5,871 bases of DNA, taken from NCBI GenBank assembly GCA_026785965.1, contig JAJAYY010000226.1, forward strand, positions 1-5,871, read 5' to 3'. Source of the stretch: Sphingomonas bacterium. GTDB lineage: Bacteria; Pseudomonadota; Alphaproteobacteria; Sphingomonadales; Sphingomonadaceae. Shown piece after piece: positions 1-5,871 of this stretch (within the stretch, counting starts at the first letter, position 1; each line of letters starts with the position of its first letter). The position numbers and the translations under genes are program-made. The notes beneath the pieces were generated by a model, which saw only the letters and a list, made by a program, of their open reading frames with translations, was not told the origin of the DNA and ran no database searches.

Positions 1-1505
1 ACCGCTGTTCCGGGGACGCGCGTAGCGCTCGACGCGGCGGACTTGATAAACACTTCGATCGGCAGGCTCTGCTCGTTCATGCGGACGATCATCAACCGCC
101 GCCCCTTCGCCCAAGTGGTCAGCAAGGTGAAGGCGATCGCCCCGATCGCCAGCGGGAACCAGCCGCCGGCCGGGACCTTGAGCATGTTGGACGCGAAGTA
201 GAGCAGATCGACAGTGAAGAAGACCGCGAGCAGCGCCCCGGCGAGCAGCCGGTTCCACTTCCACAGGCTGAACAGGACGACCGCGATCAGCACCCCGTCG
301 ATCAGCATCGCCCCGGTGACCGCAATGCCATAAGCCGCGGCGAGGTTCGATGAGGTCTGGAAGTTGAGCACGAGTAGGATCACCGCGATCATCAGTGCCC
401 AGTTGATCACCGGAATATAGATTTGCCCCGCCGCATGCTCGCTGGTGTGGGTGATGTGGAGGCGCGGGATGAAGCCCAGCTGGATCGCCTGTTGGGTGAC
501 CGAGAAAGCGCCCGAAATCACCGCCTGGCTGGCGATGATCGTGGCAAAGGTGGCGAGGATAACGAGCGGCAGGCGGAGCATCTCGGGCGCGAGGAAGAAG
601 AATGGATTCTTGACCGTCTCGAGCGCGTCGGCGGGGCTCATCGCGAGCAGCATCGCCCCCTGCCCCATGTAATTGAGCAGCAGCGCGGGCATGACGAAAT
701 AGATCCACGACACCTTGATCGGGTTGCGCCCGAAGTGACCCATGTCCGAATAAAGCGCTTCGGCCCCGGTTACTGCGAGCACCACCGACCCCATCGCGAT
801 GAATGCGGGAACGGGGTCACCAAGGAAGAAAGCGAATGCGTTCCACGGATTGAACATGTTCCAGATGACCGCCGGATGATCGACGATATGCATCACGCCA
901 AGCACCGACAAGGTCACGAAATAAACCAGCATGATTGGTCCGAATAACAGCCCGACCTTGGCGGTGCCGCGAGACTGGATCATGAACAGTCCGACGAGGA
1001 TCGCGATCGCGAGCGGGATGACGTACGGCTGGAAGCCTGCTTGGACGGTGGTCAGTCCCTCGACCGCCGAGAGCACCGAGATCGCCGGGGTGATCATGCT
1101 GTCGCCGTAAAACAGCGCCGTAGCGAACACGCCGAGCATGACGATTCCCCCGCTCCATTTCTTGGTCGAGGTGGTCGAGCGGTTGATCAGCGCGAGCAAG
1201 GCGAGGCTTCCGCCTTCGCCCTTATTGTCGGCGCGCATGATGACCATGACATATTTGATCGTGACGATGATCATCATCGACCAGAAGATCAGGCTCAACA
1301 CGCCATAGATGTGGAGCATGTCGGGGCGCAGCGTATGGTGCCCGGCGAAGGTCTCACGAAACGCGTAGATCGGCGAAGTGCCGATATCGCCGAACACGAT
1401 CCCGACCGCGCCGACCGCGAGTTTGGCTAGCGAACCCTGGTGACCATGGCCCGCCGATTGCTCCTCGCTGGCGGTCTCGGCAACACCGGTCGGGGAAATG
1501 CTCAT
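1..1505 (-). CDS. kup: Kup potassium uptake transporter (partial, C-terminus beyond left edge)
   Basis: This is a KUP/HAK/KT-family K+ transporter of the inner membrane, thought to import K+ with H+. I translated the strand from the ATG at 1505 to the edge: 501 residues with no stop. Family signatures follow in order: [13 protein letters not shown] at residues 39-51, ADNKGEGGS at 92-100, [19 protein letters not shown] at 133-151, [13 protein letters not shown] at 247-259 and [20 protein letters not shown] at 330-349. Hydrophobic segments recur to about residue 465, consistent with the family's roughly twelve helices, and the cytosolic domain then begins ([20 protein letters not shown]). Kup proteins are usually about 620-650 residues, so roughly 120-150 are missing on the left. 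The start is supported by AAGGG (1515-1519) 9 nt upstream. Another ATG at 1509 is out of frame. The gene is divergent from ald. The family assignment is very secure; transport affinity cannot be read from sequence. Confidence 0.97.
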   Translation of the reverse strand, partial: MSISPTGVAETASEEQSAGHGHQGSLAKLAVGAVGIVFGDIGTSPIYAFRETFAGHHTLRPDMLHIYGVLSLIFWSMMIIVTIKYVMVIMRADNKGEGGSLALLALINRSTTSTKKWSGGIVMLGVFATALFYGDSMITPAISVLSAVEGLTTVQAGFQPYVIPLAIAILVGLFMIQSRGTAKVGLLFGPIMLVYFVTLSVLGVMHIVDHPAVIWNMFNPWNAFAFFLGDPVPAFIAMGSVVLAVTGAEALYSDMGHFGRNPIKVSWIYFVMPALLLNYMGQGAMLLAMSPADALETVKNPFFFLAPEMLRLPLVILATFATIIASQAVISGAFSVTQQAIQLGFIPRLHITHTSEHAAGQIYIPVINWALMIAVILLVLNFQTSSNLAAAYGIAVTGAMLIDGVLIAVVLFSLWKWNRLLAGALLAVFFTVDLLYFASNMLKVPAGGWFPLAIGAIAFTLLTTWAKGRRLMIVRMNEQSLPIEVFIKSAASSATRVPGTA

Positions 1506-1522
1506 GCATGAAAGCCCTTGAA

Positions 1523-1541
1523 GCGCCGGGAAGCGCGGCGC
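1523..1541 (-). repeat. GC-rich inverted repeat in the kup leader
   Basis: GCGCCG (1523-1528) and CGGCGC (1536-1541) form a perfect 6-bp inverted repeat around a 7-nt loop. In a kup transcript the hairpin would end 3 nt before the Shine-Dalgarno AAGGG. It has no U-tract, so it is not an intrinsic terminator. With this base composition such a repeat can arise by chance, and a regulatory role is only a possibility. Confidence 0.35.
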
Positions 1542-1567
1542 GTCGCCCTAGCACCACCAAAAAGGCG

Positions 1568-1596
1568 CTGCAATCGTCGCCGCGCCAGTCTATAGC
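1568..1596 (+). promoter_or_regulatory. Candidate sigma70-type promoter for ald (weak)
   Basis: CTGCAA (1568-1573) and TATAGC (1591-1596) are separated by 17 nt. The -10 element keeps the TAT start, while the -35 matches the consensus at only three of six positions. A transcript starting about 7 nt downstream would have a leader of roughly 25 nt containing the ald ribosome binding site, which is a sensible geometry. This is the best candidate seen in the gap, but the call rests on a loose match. Confidence 0.3.
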
Positions 1597-1628
1597 GCGG
1601 CCCAATCCCAACTTGGAGCGAACCCATC

Positions 1629-2729
1629 ATGCGCGTCGGTGTGCCGAAGGAAATCAAGAATCACGAATATCGAGTCGGGCTGACTCCGGCGTCGGTTGGC
1701 GAACTGATTGCCGCCGGACACGAGGTGTTCGTCGAGACCAAGGCCGGGATGGGAATCGATTTCTCCGACGCGTCATATGAAAAGGTAGGCGCCAAGATCC
1801 TGCCAACCGCGGCCGATGTGTTCGCCCAGTCGGACATGATCGTGAAGGTCAAGGAGCCGCAGCCGGGCGAGATCGCGATGCTCGAGCCGCGCCATCTGCT
1901 GTTCACCTATCTTCACCTCGCTGCCGACAAGCCGCAGGCCGAGGGACTGATGAAATTGGGCGCGACGTGCATCGCTTATGAAACCGTGACGAGCCGCTCG
2001 GGCGCGCTGCCGCTGCTCAAGCCGATGAGCGAAGTCGCGGGCCGCATGTCGGTCCAGGTCGGCGCGCATTACCTCGAAAAGGAACAAGGCGGCCGCGGCG
2101 TATTATTGGGCGGCGTTCCTGGCGTGGCCCCGGCCAAGGTCGCGATTCTCGGTGGCGGGGTGGCTGGAATCAATGCCGCGCAAATGGCCACCGGGCAGCG
2201 CGCCGACGTCACCATCTATGACATCAACAATGACCGGCTGGCCGATCTCGACATGCATTTCGGAAGCCAGATCAAAACCGCCTTTGCGTCGAAATCGGCG
2301 ATCGCCCAGGCGGTCAAGGAAGCCGAACTCGTGATCGGCGCGGTGCTCGTCCCGGGCGCTGCTGCGCCCAAGCTGGTGACGCGCGAAATGCTCAAGACGA
2401 TGAAGCGCGGCAGCGTGCTGGTCGACATCGCGATCGACCAGGGTGGCTGCTTCGAAACCAGCCACGCGACGACCCACGCCGATCCCGTCTATGTGGTCGA
2501 AGGCGTGATCCATTATTGTGTCGCCAACATGCCTGGCGCGGTAGCGCGAACAAGTGCCTTCGCGCTCAACAATGCGACCCTGCCATTCGCGCTCAAGCTC
2601 GCCAATCTCGGCGCCGAACAAGCAATGGCCGAGGATCCGCACCTCGCCAACGGCTTGAACGTGTCGGGCGGCAAGATCCGCCACAAAGCCGTCGCCGAAG
2701 CACTCGACCTGCCGTTCGTCCCGGTTTGA
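1629..2729 (+). CDS. ald: Alanine dehydrogenase (EC 1.4.1.1)
   Basis: This cytosolic enzyme interconverts L-alanine and pyruvate plus ammonium, using NAD+/NADH. It usually serves alanine catabolism and sometimes nitrogen assimilation or redox balance. The 366 residues match the usual family length of about 370. The N-terminal substrate domain opens with RVGVPKEIKNHEYRVGLTP. The residues known to bind substrate or catalyse in characterised alanine dehydrogenases are all present at the same numbers: R15, K75, H96 and D270. The Rossmann nucleotide-binding loop is GGGVAG at 175-180, followed about 18 residues later by D198, the acidic residue expected for NAD(H) preference. The motif MPGAVARTS lies at 301-309. 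The ATG at 1629 has GGAG 10 nt upstream. The PntA transhydrogenase subunit shares the fold, but the catalytic residues and length favour Ald. The gene is divergent from kup and convergent with the ccm operon, and is probably transcribed alone. Confidence 0.98.
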   Translation: MRVGVPKEIKNHEYRVGLTPASVGELIAAGHEVFVETKAGMGIDFSDASYEKVGAKILPTAADVFAQSDMIVKVKEPQPGEIAMLEPRHLLFTYLHLAADKPQAEGLMKLGATCIAYETVTSRSGALPLLKPMSEVAGRMSVQVGAHYLEKEQGGRGVLLGGVPGVAPAKVAILGGGVAGINAAQMATGQRADVTIYDINNDRLADLDMHFGSQIKTAFASKSAIAQAVKEAELVIGAVLVPGAAAPKLVTREMLKTMKRGSVLVDIAIDQGGCFETSHATTHADPVYVVEGVIHYCVANMPGAVARTSAFALNNATLPFALKLANLGAEQAMAEDPHLANGLNVSGGKIRHKAVAEALDLPFVPV

Positions 2730-2771
2730 GCGGCACGCCCCCCGGTTTCGGTAGCGGCGGGGAGGGAGCGA
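2730..2771. other. Convergent ald/ccm intergenic gap
   Basis: These 42 bp lie between the ald stop codon and the stop codon of the ccmI-like gene on the other strand. A possible short stem pairs CCCCG (2740-2744) with CGGGG (2758-2762) around a 13-nt loop. There is no T-run on either strand, so it is not a recognisable intrinsic terminator. How transcription ends here, perhaps by Rho or by collision of converging polymerases, cannot be seen from the sequence. Confidence 0.5.
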
Positions 2772-3374
2772 TTATGGGGCGCTGAGCATCAGCACGCCAT
2801 CTTCGACGTAGGGGCGCCAGCTGGCGTTGGCGGGGGCTTCGGCGAGCACTTCGCGCCACAACGCCAGCGCTTGATCGGCCTGCCCGGACCGCGCCAGCGC
2901 TAGTCCCATGAAGAAGCGCGGCGCGGGGTGGTGTGGGGCGAGCTGGTCGGCGCGCGCGAAGGCGAAGCGCGCCGCCGGAGTCAGCGTTCGCGAATGATCG
3001 GCGAGCGTATTGCCGAGCCCGACCCACATCGCATAATCGGTTGGCCGCGCGCGGACTGCCGAACGCATCACCCCGACCGCGCCCTCCGTCTGACCGCGCG
3101 CTGCAAAACCTTCGGCGATTGTCGACCAGGTATCGGCGGCGGTGAATTGCCCCATCATCGCCTTGCGCGCGGCAGTCAGCGGGACTGGAATCATGCGCGC
3201 CTGGGGATCACGCGGGCTCCCGCCCAGCCCTGGACGGCCCTGGATTGCGTAGCCGGCGCAGCCGAGCGCAAGCGCCGCCGCAGCCAAGGTTAGCACGGAT
3301 TCGCGCAGCTTGAGCGCCCATAGCAGCACGGCGATCCCCGCAGCGAGCAGCACGACGATCACCAGCCCGGTCAT
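2772..3374 (-). CDS. ccmI: Compact CcmI-like TPR protein of cytochrome c maturation
   Basis: This is the probable apocytochrome c chaperone of the System I heme ligation complex. It has 200 residues. Two hydrophobic helices lie at about 4-20 and 27-45, joined only by LKLRES. Three tetratricopeptide-like repeats follow at about 80-112, 113-147 and 149-182. The last, with FFMGLALARSGQADQALALW and then LAEAPANASW, closely resembles the CcmI/CycH and E. coli CcmH C-terminal TPR region. By analogy the TPR domain should face the periplasm. Characterised CcmI proteins such as that of Rhodobacter are about twice as long and have a substantial cytoplasmic loop, which is essentially missing here. The ATG at 3374 overlaps the ccmH stop as ATGA, with GGAGG (minus strand, 3380-3384) 5 nt upstream. 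The frame stays open further upstream through ccmH and beyond, but that translation is arginine-rich shadow sequence. It is the last gene of the operon. Role inferred from domain and context. Confidence 0.85.
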   Translation of the reverse strand: MTGLVIVVLLAAGIAVLLWALKLRESVLTLAAAALALGCAGYAIQGRPGLGGSPRDPQARMIPVPLTAARKAMMGQFTAADTWSTIAEGFAARGQTEGAVGVMRSAVRARPTDYAMWVGLGNTLADHSRTLTPAARFAFARADQLAPHHPAPRFFMGLALARSGQADQALALWREVLAEAPANASWRPYVEDGVLMLSAP

Positions 3375-3775
3375 CGCGGCCTCCGGGCAAACTTCTTGCG
3401 CACTAGCCATGCCCCCGCGAGCAACAGCGCGATCGGCGCGGCCCACAATGGCCAGCTCAACGGCTCGACCGGCGGGCGGAAACTGACCCACGCGCCATAG
3501 CGATCGACCAGCCAACCGCGGATTTGCTCGGGCCGCTCGCCCGCCGCGATCCGCTCGCGGACGAGGGCGCGCATGTCGCCGGCTAGCTCGGCATCCGAAT
3601 CGGCGATCGACTGGCCCTGGCAGACGAGGCAGCGAAGCTCTTCCATCAGCGCCCGTGCGGCGGCCTCCTGGCGCGGGTCGGGCAGCTGGCGATTGGCCCA
3701 GTGCGCGGGCGGCAGGGTGGAATCGGCGAGCGCCGGGGCTGCCAACAGCGCAACAGCGAACACAATCACCCTCAT
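3371..3775 (-). CDS. ccmH: Cytochrome c maturation protein CcmH (CcmH/CycL/Ccl2 family)
   Basis: This membrane-anchored periplasmic thiol-disulfide protein works with CcmG to reduce the CXXCH cysteines of apocytochrome c before heme attachment. It has 134 residues. An N-terminal signal peptide (about 1-18, RVIVFAVALLAAPALA) is followed by the diagnostic redox motif LRCLVCQGQSIADSDAE, with cysteines C49 and C52. The conserved GWLVDRYGAWV stretch lies at 87-97. A single C-terminal membrane helix spans about 108-125 and ends in the basic tail RKKFARRPR. This is the short, single-domain form; in E. coli the same domain is fused to a CcmI-like TPR region, which here is the separate next gene. The ATG at 3775 overlaps the ccmG stop as ATGA and has GGAG (minus strand, 3784-3787) 8 nt upstream. 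The assignment is secure. Confidence 0.97.
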   Translation of the reverse strand: MRVIVFAVALLAAPALADSTLPPAHWANRQLPDPRQEAAARALMEELRCLVCQGQSIADSDAELAGDMRALVRERIAAGERPEQIRGWLVDRYGAWVSFRPPVEPLSWPLWAAPIALLLAGAWLVRKKFARRPR

Positions 3776-4296
3776 CGTGCTTGCTCCCACGATTGTTTGA
3801 GGGCGGCGAGGTCGCCCGCTTCGATCGGGCCAATGTGCTGTGCGCGGATCACGCCACGGCCGTCGACAACGAAGGTTTCGGGAACCCCCGACGAGCCGAG
3901 CGCGATCTGGACTTTGCTGTCGGCATCGGCGCCGATCGCGGCGAACGGGTCGCCATGGCGCGCGAGGAACGCTGCGACGTCTTCGGGGCGGTCGCGGATG
4001 GCGATCGCGTCGATCGGCACGCCCTGTCGCTGCAACTCGATCAGCATCGGCGCCTCGGCGATGCACGGCACGCACCAGCTGGCGAAGATATTGACCAGCC
4101 GCGGGCCGCCGCGCGCGAGGTCGGCGGCGGCGAGCCCCGGCTTGCCCGCGACCGCGGCGGGAAGCGCGAAGGCCGGGACGGCGCGCCCTTCAAGCTTCGA
4201 GGCTATCCGGTCATCCTTGGGCACGGCGAGGCGCCACGCCACCGCGGCGACGAACAGCAGCAGGATGAACAGCGGAACGAAGCGCATGCGGTTCAC
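3772..4296 (-). CDS. ccmG: Thiol:disulfide interchange protein CcmG/DsbE
   Basis: This thioredoxin-like periplasmic reductase is anchored in the inner membrane. It is thought to be reduced by CcdA or DsbD and to pass electrons to CcmH and apocytochrome c. It has 174 residues from the GTG at 4296, the usual size for the family. A signal anchor spans about residues 5-23 (MRFVPLFILLLFVAAVAW). The thioredoxin core contains VNIFASWCVPC with C75 and C78, and the cis-proline loop GVPETF at 137-142. The GTG start is preferred because a strong GGAGG (minus strand, 4304-4308) sits 7 nt upstream and the start overlaps the ccmF stop as GTGA, matching the other junctions. The alternative ATG at 4287 gives 171 residues but lies 16 nt from that site. 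The frame stays open far upstream through ccmF, but this is non-coding shadow sequence. Confidence 0.96.
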   Translation of the reverse strand: MNRMRFVPLFILLLFVAAVAWRLAVPKDDRIASKLEGRAVPAFALPAAVAGKPGLAAADLARGGPRLVNIFASWCVPCIAEAPMLIELQRQGVPIDAIAIRDRPEDVAAFLARHGDPFAAIGADADSKVQIALGSSGVPETFVVDGRGVIRAQHIGPIEAGDLAALKQSWEQAR

Positions 4297-5871
4297 CAGT
4301 CGGCCTCCGCGAAACGGCGCCGGGTGGTTCGCGCGCGCCACCAGCGCCCGAGCAGCGCGAGCAAACCGCCCAGCGCGATCAGCACGCCACCGAACCAGAT
4401 CAGGGTCACGAACGGTTTCCACCACAGTCGCACTTGCCAGCGTCCGCTGGCTTCGTCCTGCGCCCCGAGCACTGCATAAAGCTGGCCGTTCCAATCGGTC
4501 TCGATCGCCGCCTCGCTGGTGGTCGTTGGCGGGGTGGTGAAGAAGCGGCCTTGCGGCTTGAGAATCGTCACCCCGCCGCCGCGCGAGGCGCGCAGTTCGG
4601 CTTCGAGCGCGGTCCAATTGGGGCCGACGGCGGGCATCACCGAACGGAACTCGACCAGCCACGGGCCCACCGCAAGCTGATCGCCGGGGACGGCAGTGGC
4701 GAGCTTCTCGCGCGTGAAGGCGCTGTCCGCGGCCATTCCAATCAGCGCCACCGCGACCCCGAGATGCGCGACGCACATCCCCCAGGTGGCGAGCGGGGTG
4801 CGGCGCAGCGAACGACCGACCAATGGCGCGAGGCTGGCCGGCACGAGCCCCGCGCCGATCGCGAGACCGAGGCGCGGCAGGAGATTGATCGATGGCGCGA
4901 GCAGGAAGGTCGCGGCAAGCACGGCCAGGGATGCGATCAGCCCACGCGCGAAGCGCGCGAGATGCGGGCCCGAATCTCGCCGCCAGCGGAGCTGCGGGCC
5001 GACCATCATCAGCGCCGCGAGGATCAAGGCGAGCGGTCCGGCGACAGCGTTGAAATAAGGCGGGCCGACCGACAATTTCTGTCCCGTCGCGGCCTCGGCG
5101 ATGAGCGGATAGAGCGTGCCGAAAAACACGATACCGAGGATCACCGACAGGAACAGATTGTTGGCGACCAGCGCGCCCTCGCGGCTGACGATTTCGAATG
5201 GCGCGCCCTCCTTGACCGTCGCGATACGCACCGCGAACAAGGTCAACGCGGCACCGATGGTCAGGGTGAGCAGCGCGAGGATGAAGCTGCCCCGCGTCGG
5301 ATCGACCGCAAAGGCATGGACCGAGGTCAGGATTCCCGACCGGACCAGGAACGTGCCGACCATCGACATCGAAAAAGCGACCAAAGCGAGCATCATCGTC
5401 CACGCCCGCAGCCCACCGCGCGCGGCGAGGACGTTCAAGCTGTGGAGCAAGGCGGTGGCGGCGAGCCACGGCATCAGCGAGGCATTCTCGACCGGGTCCC
5501 AGAACCACCACCCGCCCCAGCCAAGCTCGTAATAAGCCCAATAGCTGCCGGCGGTGATCCCGAGCGTGAGCAGGATCCACGCGCCAAGCACCCACGGCCG
5601 CATCGCCCGCGCCAGTGCCGGGCCGACCTGCCGCGTGATCAATGCCCCGACCGCGAGGCTGAACGCGACCGACAGCCCGACATAGCCGAGGTAAAGCGTC
5701 GGGGGATGGAAGGCGAGCCCGGGGTCCTGGAGCAAGGGATTGAGGCCGCGCCCCGTCGCGGCGGCAGGATTGAGCCGCTCGAACGGATTGGATGCAAATA
5801 TCAGAAACGCGAAAAAGCCCAATGATAGAGCCGCTTGTGCGGCGAGGCTTGCATATAATGTGCGCTCGTCG
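4293..5871 (-). CDS. ccmF: Heme lyase subunit CcmF (partial, N-terminus beyond right edge)
   Basis: CcmF is the large polytopic inner-membrane subunit that, with CcmH and CcmI, transfers heme from CcmE to apocytochromes c. The visible 525 residues are open to the window edge, starting with DERTLYASLAAQ. The tryptophan-rich WWD heme-binding segment WGGWWFWDPVENAS lies at residues 118-131 of the fragment. Four histidines match, in context and nearly in spacing, the conserved histidines I recall from E. coli CcmF (H173, H261, H303, H491): H55 in FHPPTLYLGY, H143 in LLHSLNV, H185 in SVHAFAVDPTRG and H369 in AHLGVAV. That alignment implies about 118 residues are missing upstream and a full length near 643, typical for CcmF. 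The C-terminus (VRLWWKPFVTLIWFGG, then a last helix and a basic tail) is complete. An internal TTG at 5822 is not the true start, since the CcmF-like sequence continues upstream of it. NrfE/CcmF paralogs of nitrite reductase systems are less likely given the ccmG-ccmH-ccmI context. Confidence 0.97.
   Translation of the reverse strand, partial: DERTLYASLAAQAALSLGFFAFLIFASNPFERLNPAAATGRGLNPLLQDPGLAFHPPTLYLGYVGLSVAFSLAVGALITRQVGPALARAMRPWVLGAWILLTLGITAGSYWAYYELGWGGWWFWDPVENASLMPWLAATALLHSLNVLAARGGLRAWTMMLALVAFSMSMVGTFLVRSGILTSVHAFAVDPTRGSFILALLTLTIGAALTLFAVRIATVKEGAPFEIVSREGALVANNLFLSVILGIVFFGTLYPLIAEAATGQKLSVGPPYFNAVAGPLALILAALMMVGPQLRWRRDSGPHLARFARGLIASLAVLAATFLLAPSINLLPRLGLAIGAGLVPASLAPLVGRSLRRTPLATWGMCVAHLGVAVALIGMAADSAFTREKLATAVPGDQLAVGPWLVEFRSVMPAVGPNWTALEAELRASRGGGVTILKPQGRFFTTPPTTTSEAAIETDWNGQLYAVLGAQDEASGRWQVRLWWKPFVTLIWFGGVLIALGGLLALLGRWWRARTTRRRFAEADW
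4304..4308 (-). promoter_or_regulatory. Ribosome binding site deciding the ccmG start
   Basis: The minus strand reads GGAGG here, inside the 3' end of ccmF and 7 nt before the GTG at 4296. That spacing is good for the GTG, while the ATG at 4287 would be 16 nt away. The site therefore supports GTG initiation and translational coupling of ccmG to ccmF. Confidence 0.65.

Larger units (their letters stand above)
1506..1628. promoter_or_regulatory. Divergent kup/ald intergenic region
   Basis: These 123 bp separate the two divergent start codons, so promoters for both genes should lie here. Visible elements are the kup Shine-Dalgarno AAGGG (minus strand, 1515-1519, 9 nt from the ATG), the ald Shine-Dalgarno GGAG (1615-1618, 10 nt from the ATG), a 6-bp inverted repeat at 1523-1541 and a weak sigma70-like site for ald at 1568-1596. 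I find no convincing sigma70 promoter for kup: the best candidate on the minus strand is TTGCAG, a 17-nt spacer, then TAGGGC, a poor match. I do not see a clear dyad of the kind an Lrp/AsnC-family regulator would bind, although such regulators often control ald in other bacteria. Confidence 0.6.

Noticed and set aside
423..947. A 174-residue plus-strand open frame within the kup region.
   Set aside because: Its sequence is charged and low in complexity, and the opposite strand encodes an uninterrupted Kup protein with family motifs throughout.
1..1500. Frequent CGATCG/GCGATCGC-like palindromes, reminiscent of dispersed repeat elements.
   Set aside because: They fall within the kup reading frame and follow from heavy use of GCG, ATC and GCC codons in a GC-rich membrane protein gene. 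They show no regular spacing or conserved flanks.
2103..2684. A 193-residue minus-strand open frame inside ald.
   Set aside because: It is antisense to a fully conserved alanine dehydrogenase, has histidine/arginine/aspartate-rich composition and shows no domain. It is a shadow of ald.
2738..2762. A possible bidirectional terminator between ald and the ccm operon.
   Set aside because: Only a 5-bp stem with a 13-nt loop can be drawn, and there is no T-run on either strand.
3655..4540. Overlapping plus-strand open frames of 274 and 279 residues, antisense to ccmH, ccmG and the end of ccmF.
   Set aside because: They are arginine- and alanine-rich, cross three real gene boundaries and match no family I recognise. 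GC-rich codon bias suppresses stop codons in these frames.
3772..5595. A 607-residue open frame on the minus strand whose C-terminal part is CcmG, suggesting a long fusion protein.
   Set aside because: The N-terminal two thirds overlap ccmF in another frame and read as low-complexity, arginine-rich sequence with no recognisable domain. Only the last 174 residues are CcmG-like, and they have their own signal anchor, start codon and ribosome binding site.
4434..5825. A 463-residue open frame on the plus strand, antisense to ccmF.
   Set aside because: It is dominated by charged residues (R, E, D, H, Q) with no hydrophobic core, as expected for the antisense of a membrane protein gene in GC-rich DNA. 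The ccmF frame on the other strand is fully explained by conserved motifs.

Overview
This window is most likely chromosomal DNA from an alphaproteobacterium, probably a sphingomonad. The DNA is GC-rich, codon use is uniform, and a System I cytochrome c maturation operon is laid out as separate ccmF, ccmG, ccmH and ccmI genes. The lineage is inferred from the style of the proteins and gene order, not from a marker gene. All six genes look intact wherever they lie inside the window. I see no RNA gene, insertion sequence, CRISPR array, phage or other mobile element.

Layout: (1) 1-1505, minus strand: most of kup, a potassium transporter that runs off the left edge and lacks its C-terminal end. 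(2) 1506-1628: a 123-bp divergent intergenic region holding both ribosome binding sites, a weak candidate promoter for ald and a GC-rich inverted repeat in the kup leader. (3) 1629-2729, plus strand: complete ald, alanine dehydrogenase. (4) 2730-2771: a 42-bp gap between convergent genes with no convincing terminator. (5) 2772-5871, minus strand: the distal part of a ccm operon, transcribed ccmF (5' end outside the window), ccmG/dsbE, ccmH, ccmI-like. Each junction is a 4-bp overlap of start and stop codons, so the four genes are probably translationally coupled.

How the genes work together: CcmF, the CcmH/CcmI module and the thioredoxin-like CcmG attach heme to apocytochromes c in the periplasm. 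CcmG and CcmH keep the CXXCH cysteines reduced, the CcmI-type TPR protein holds the apocytochrome, and CcmF with CcmH carries out the ligation. CcmABCDE would be encoded elsewhere, probably partly just upstream of ccmF beyond the right edge. ald (L-alanine/pyruvate and NAD) and kup (K+ uptake) have no evident functional link to the ccm operon.

I found no undescribed system. The most notable points are the compact CcmI-like protein, whose two membrane helices are joined by almost no cytoplasmic loop, and the fully four-base-overlapped ccm gene string.
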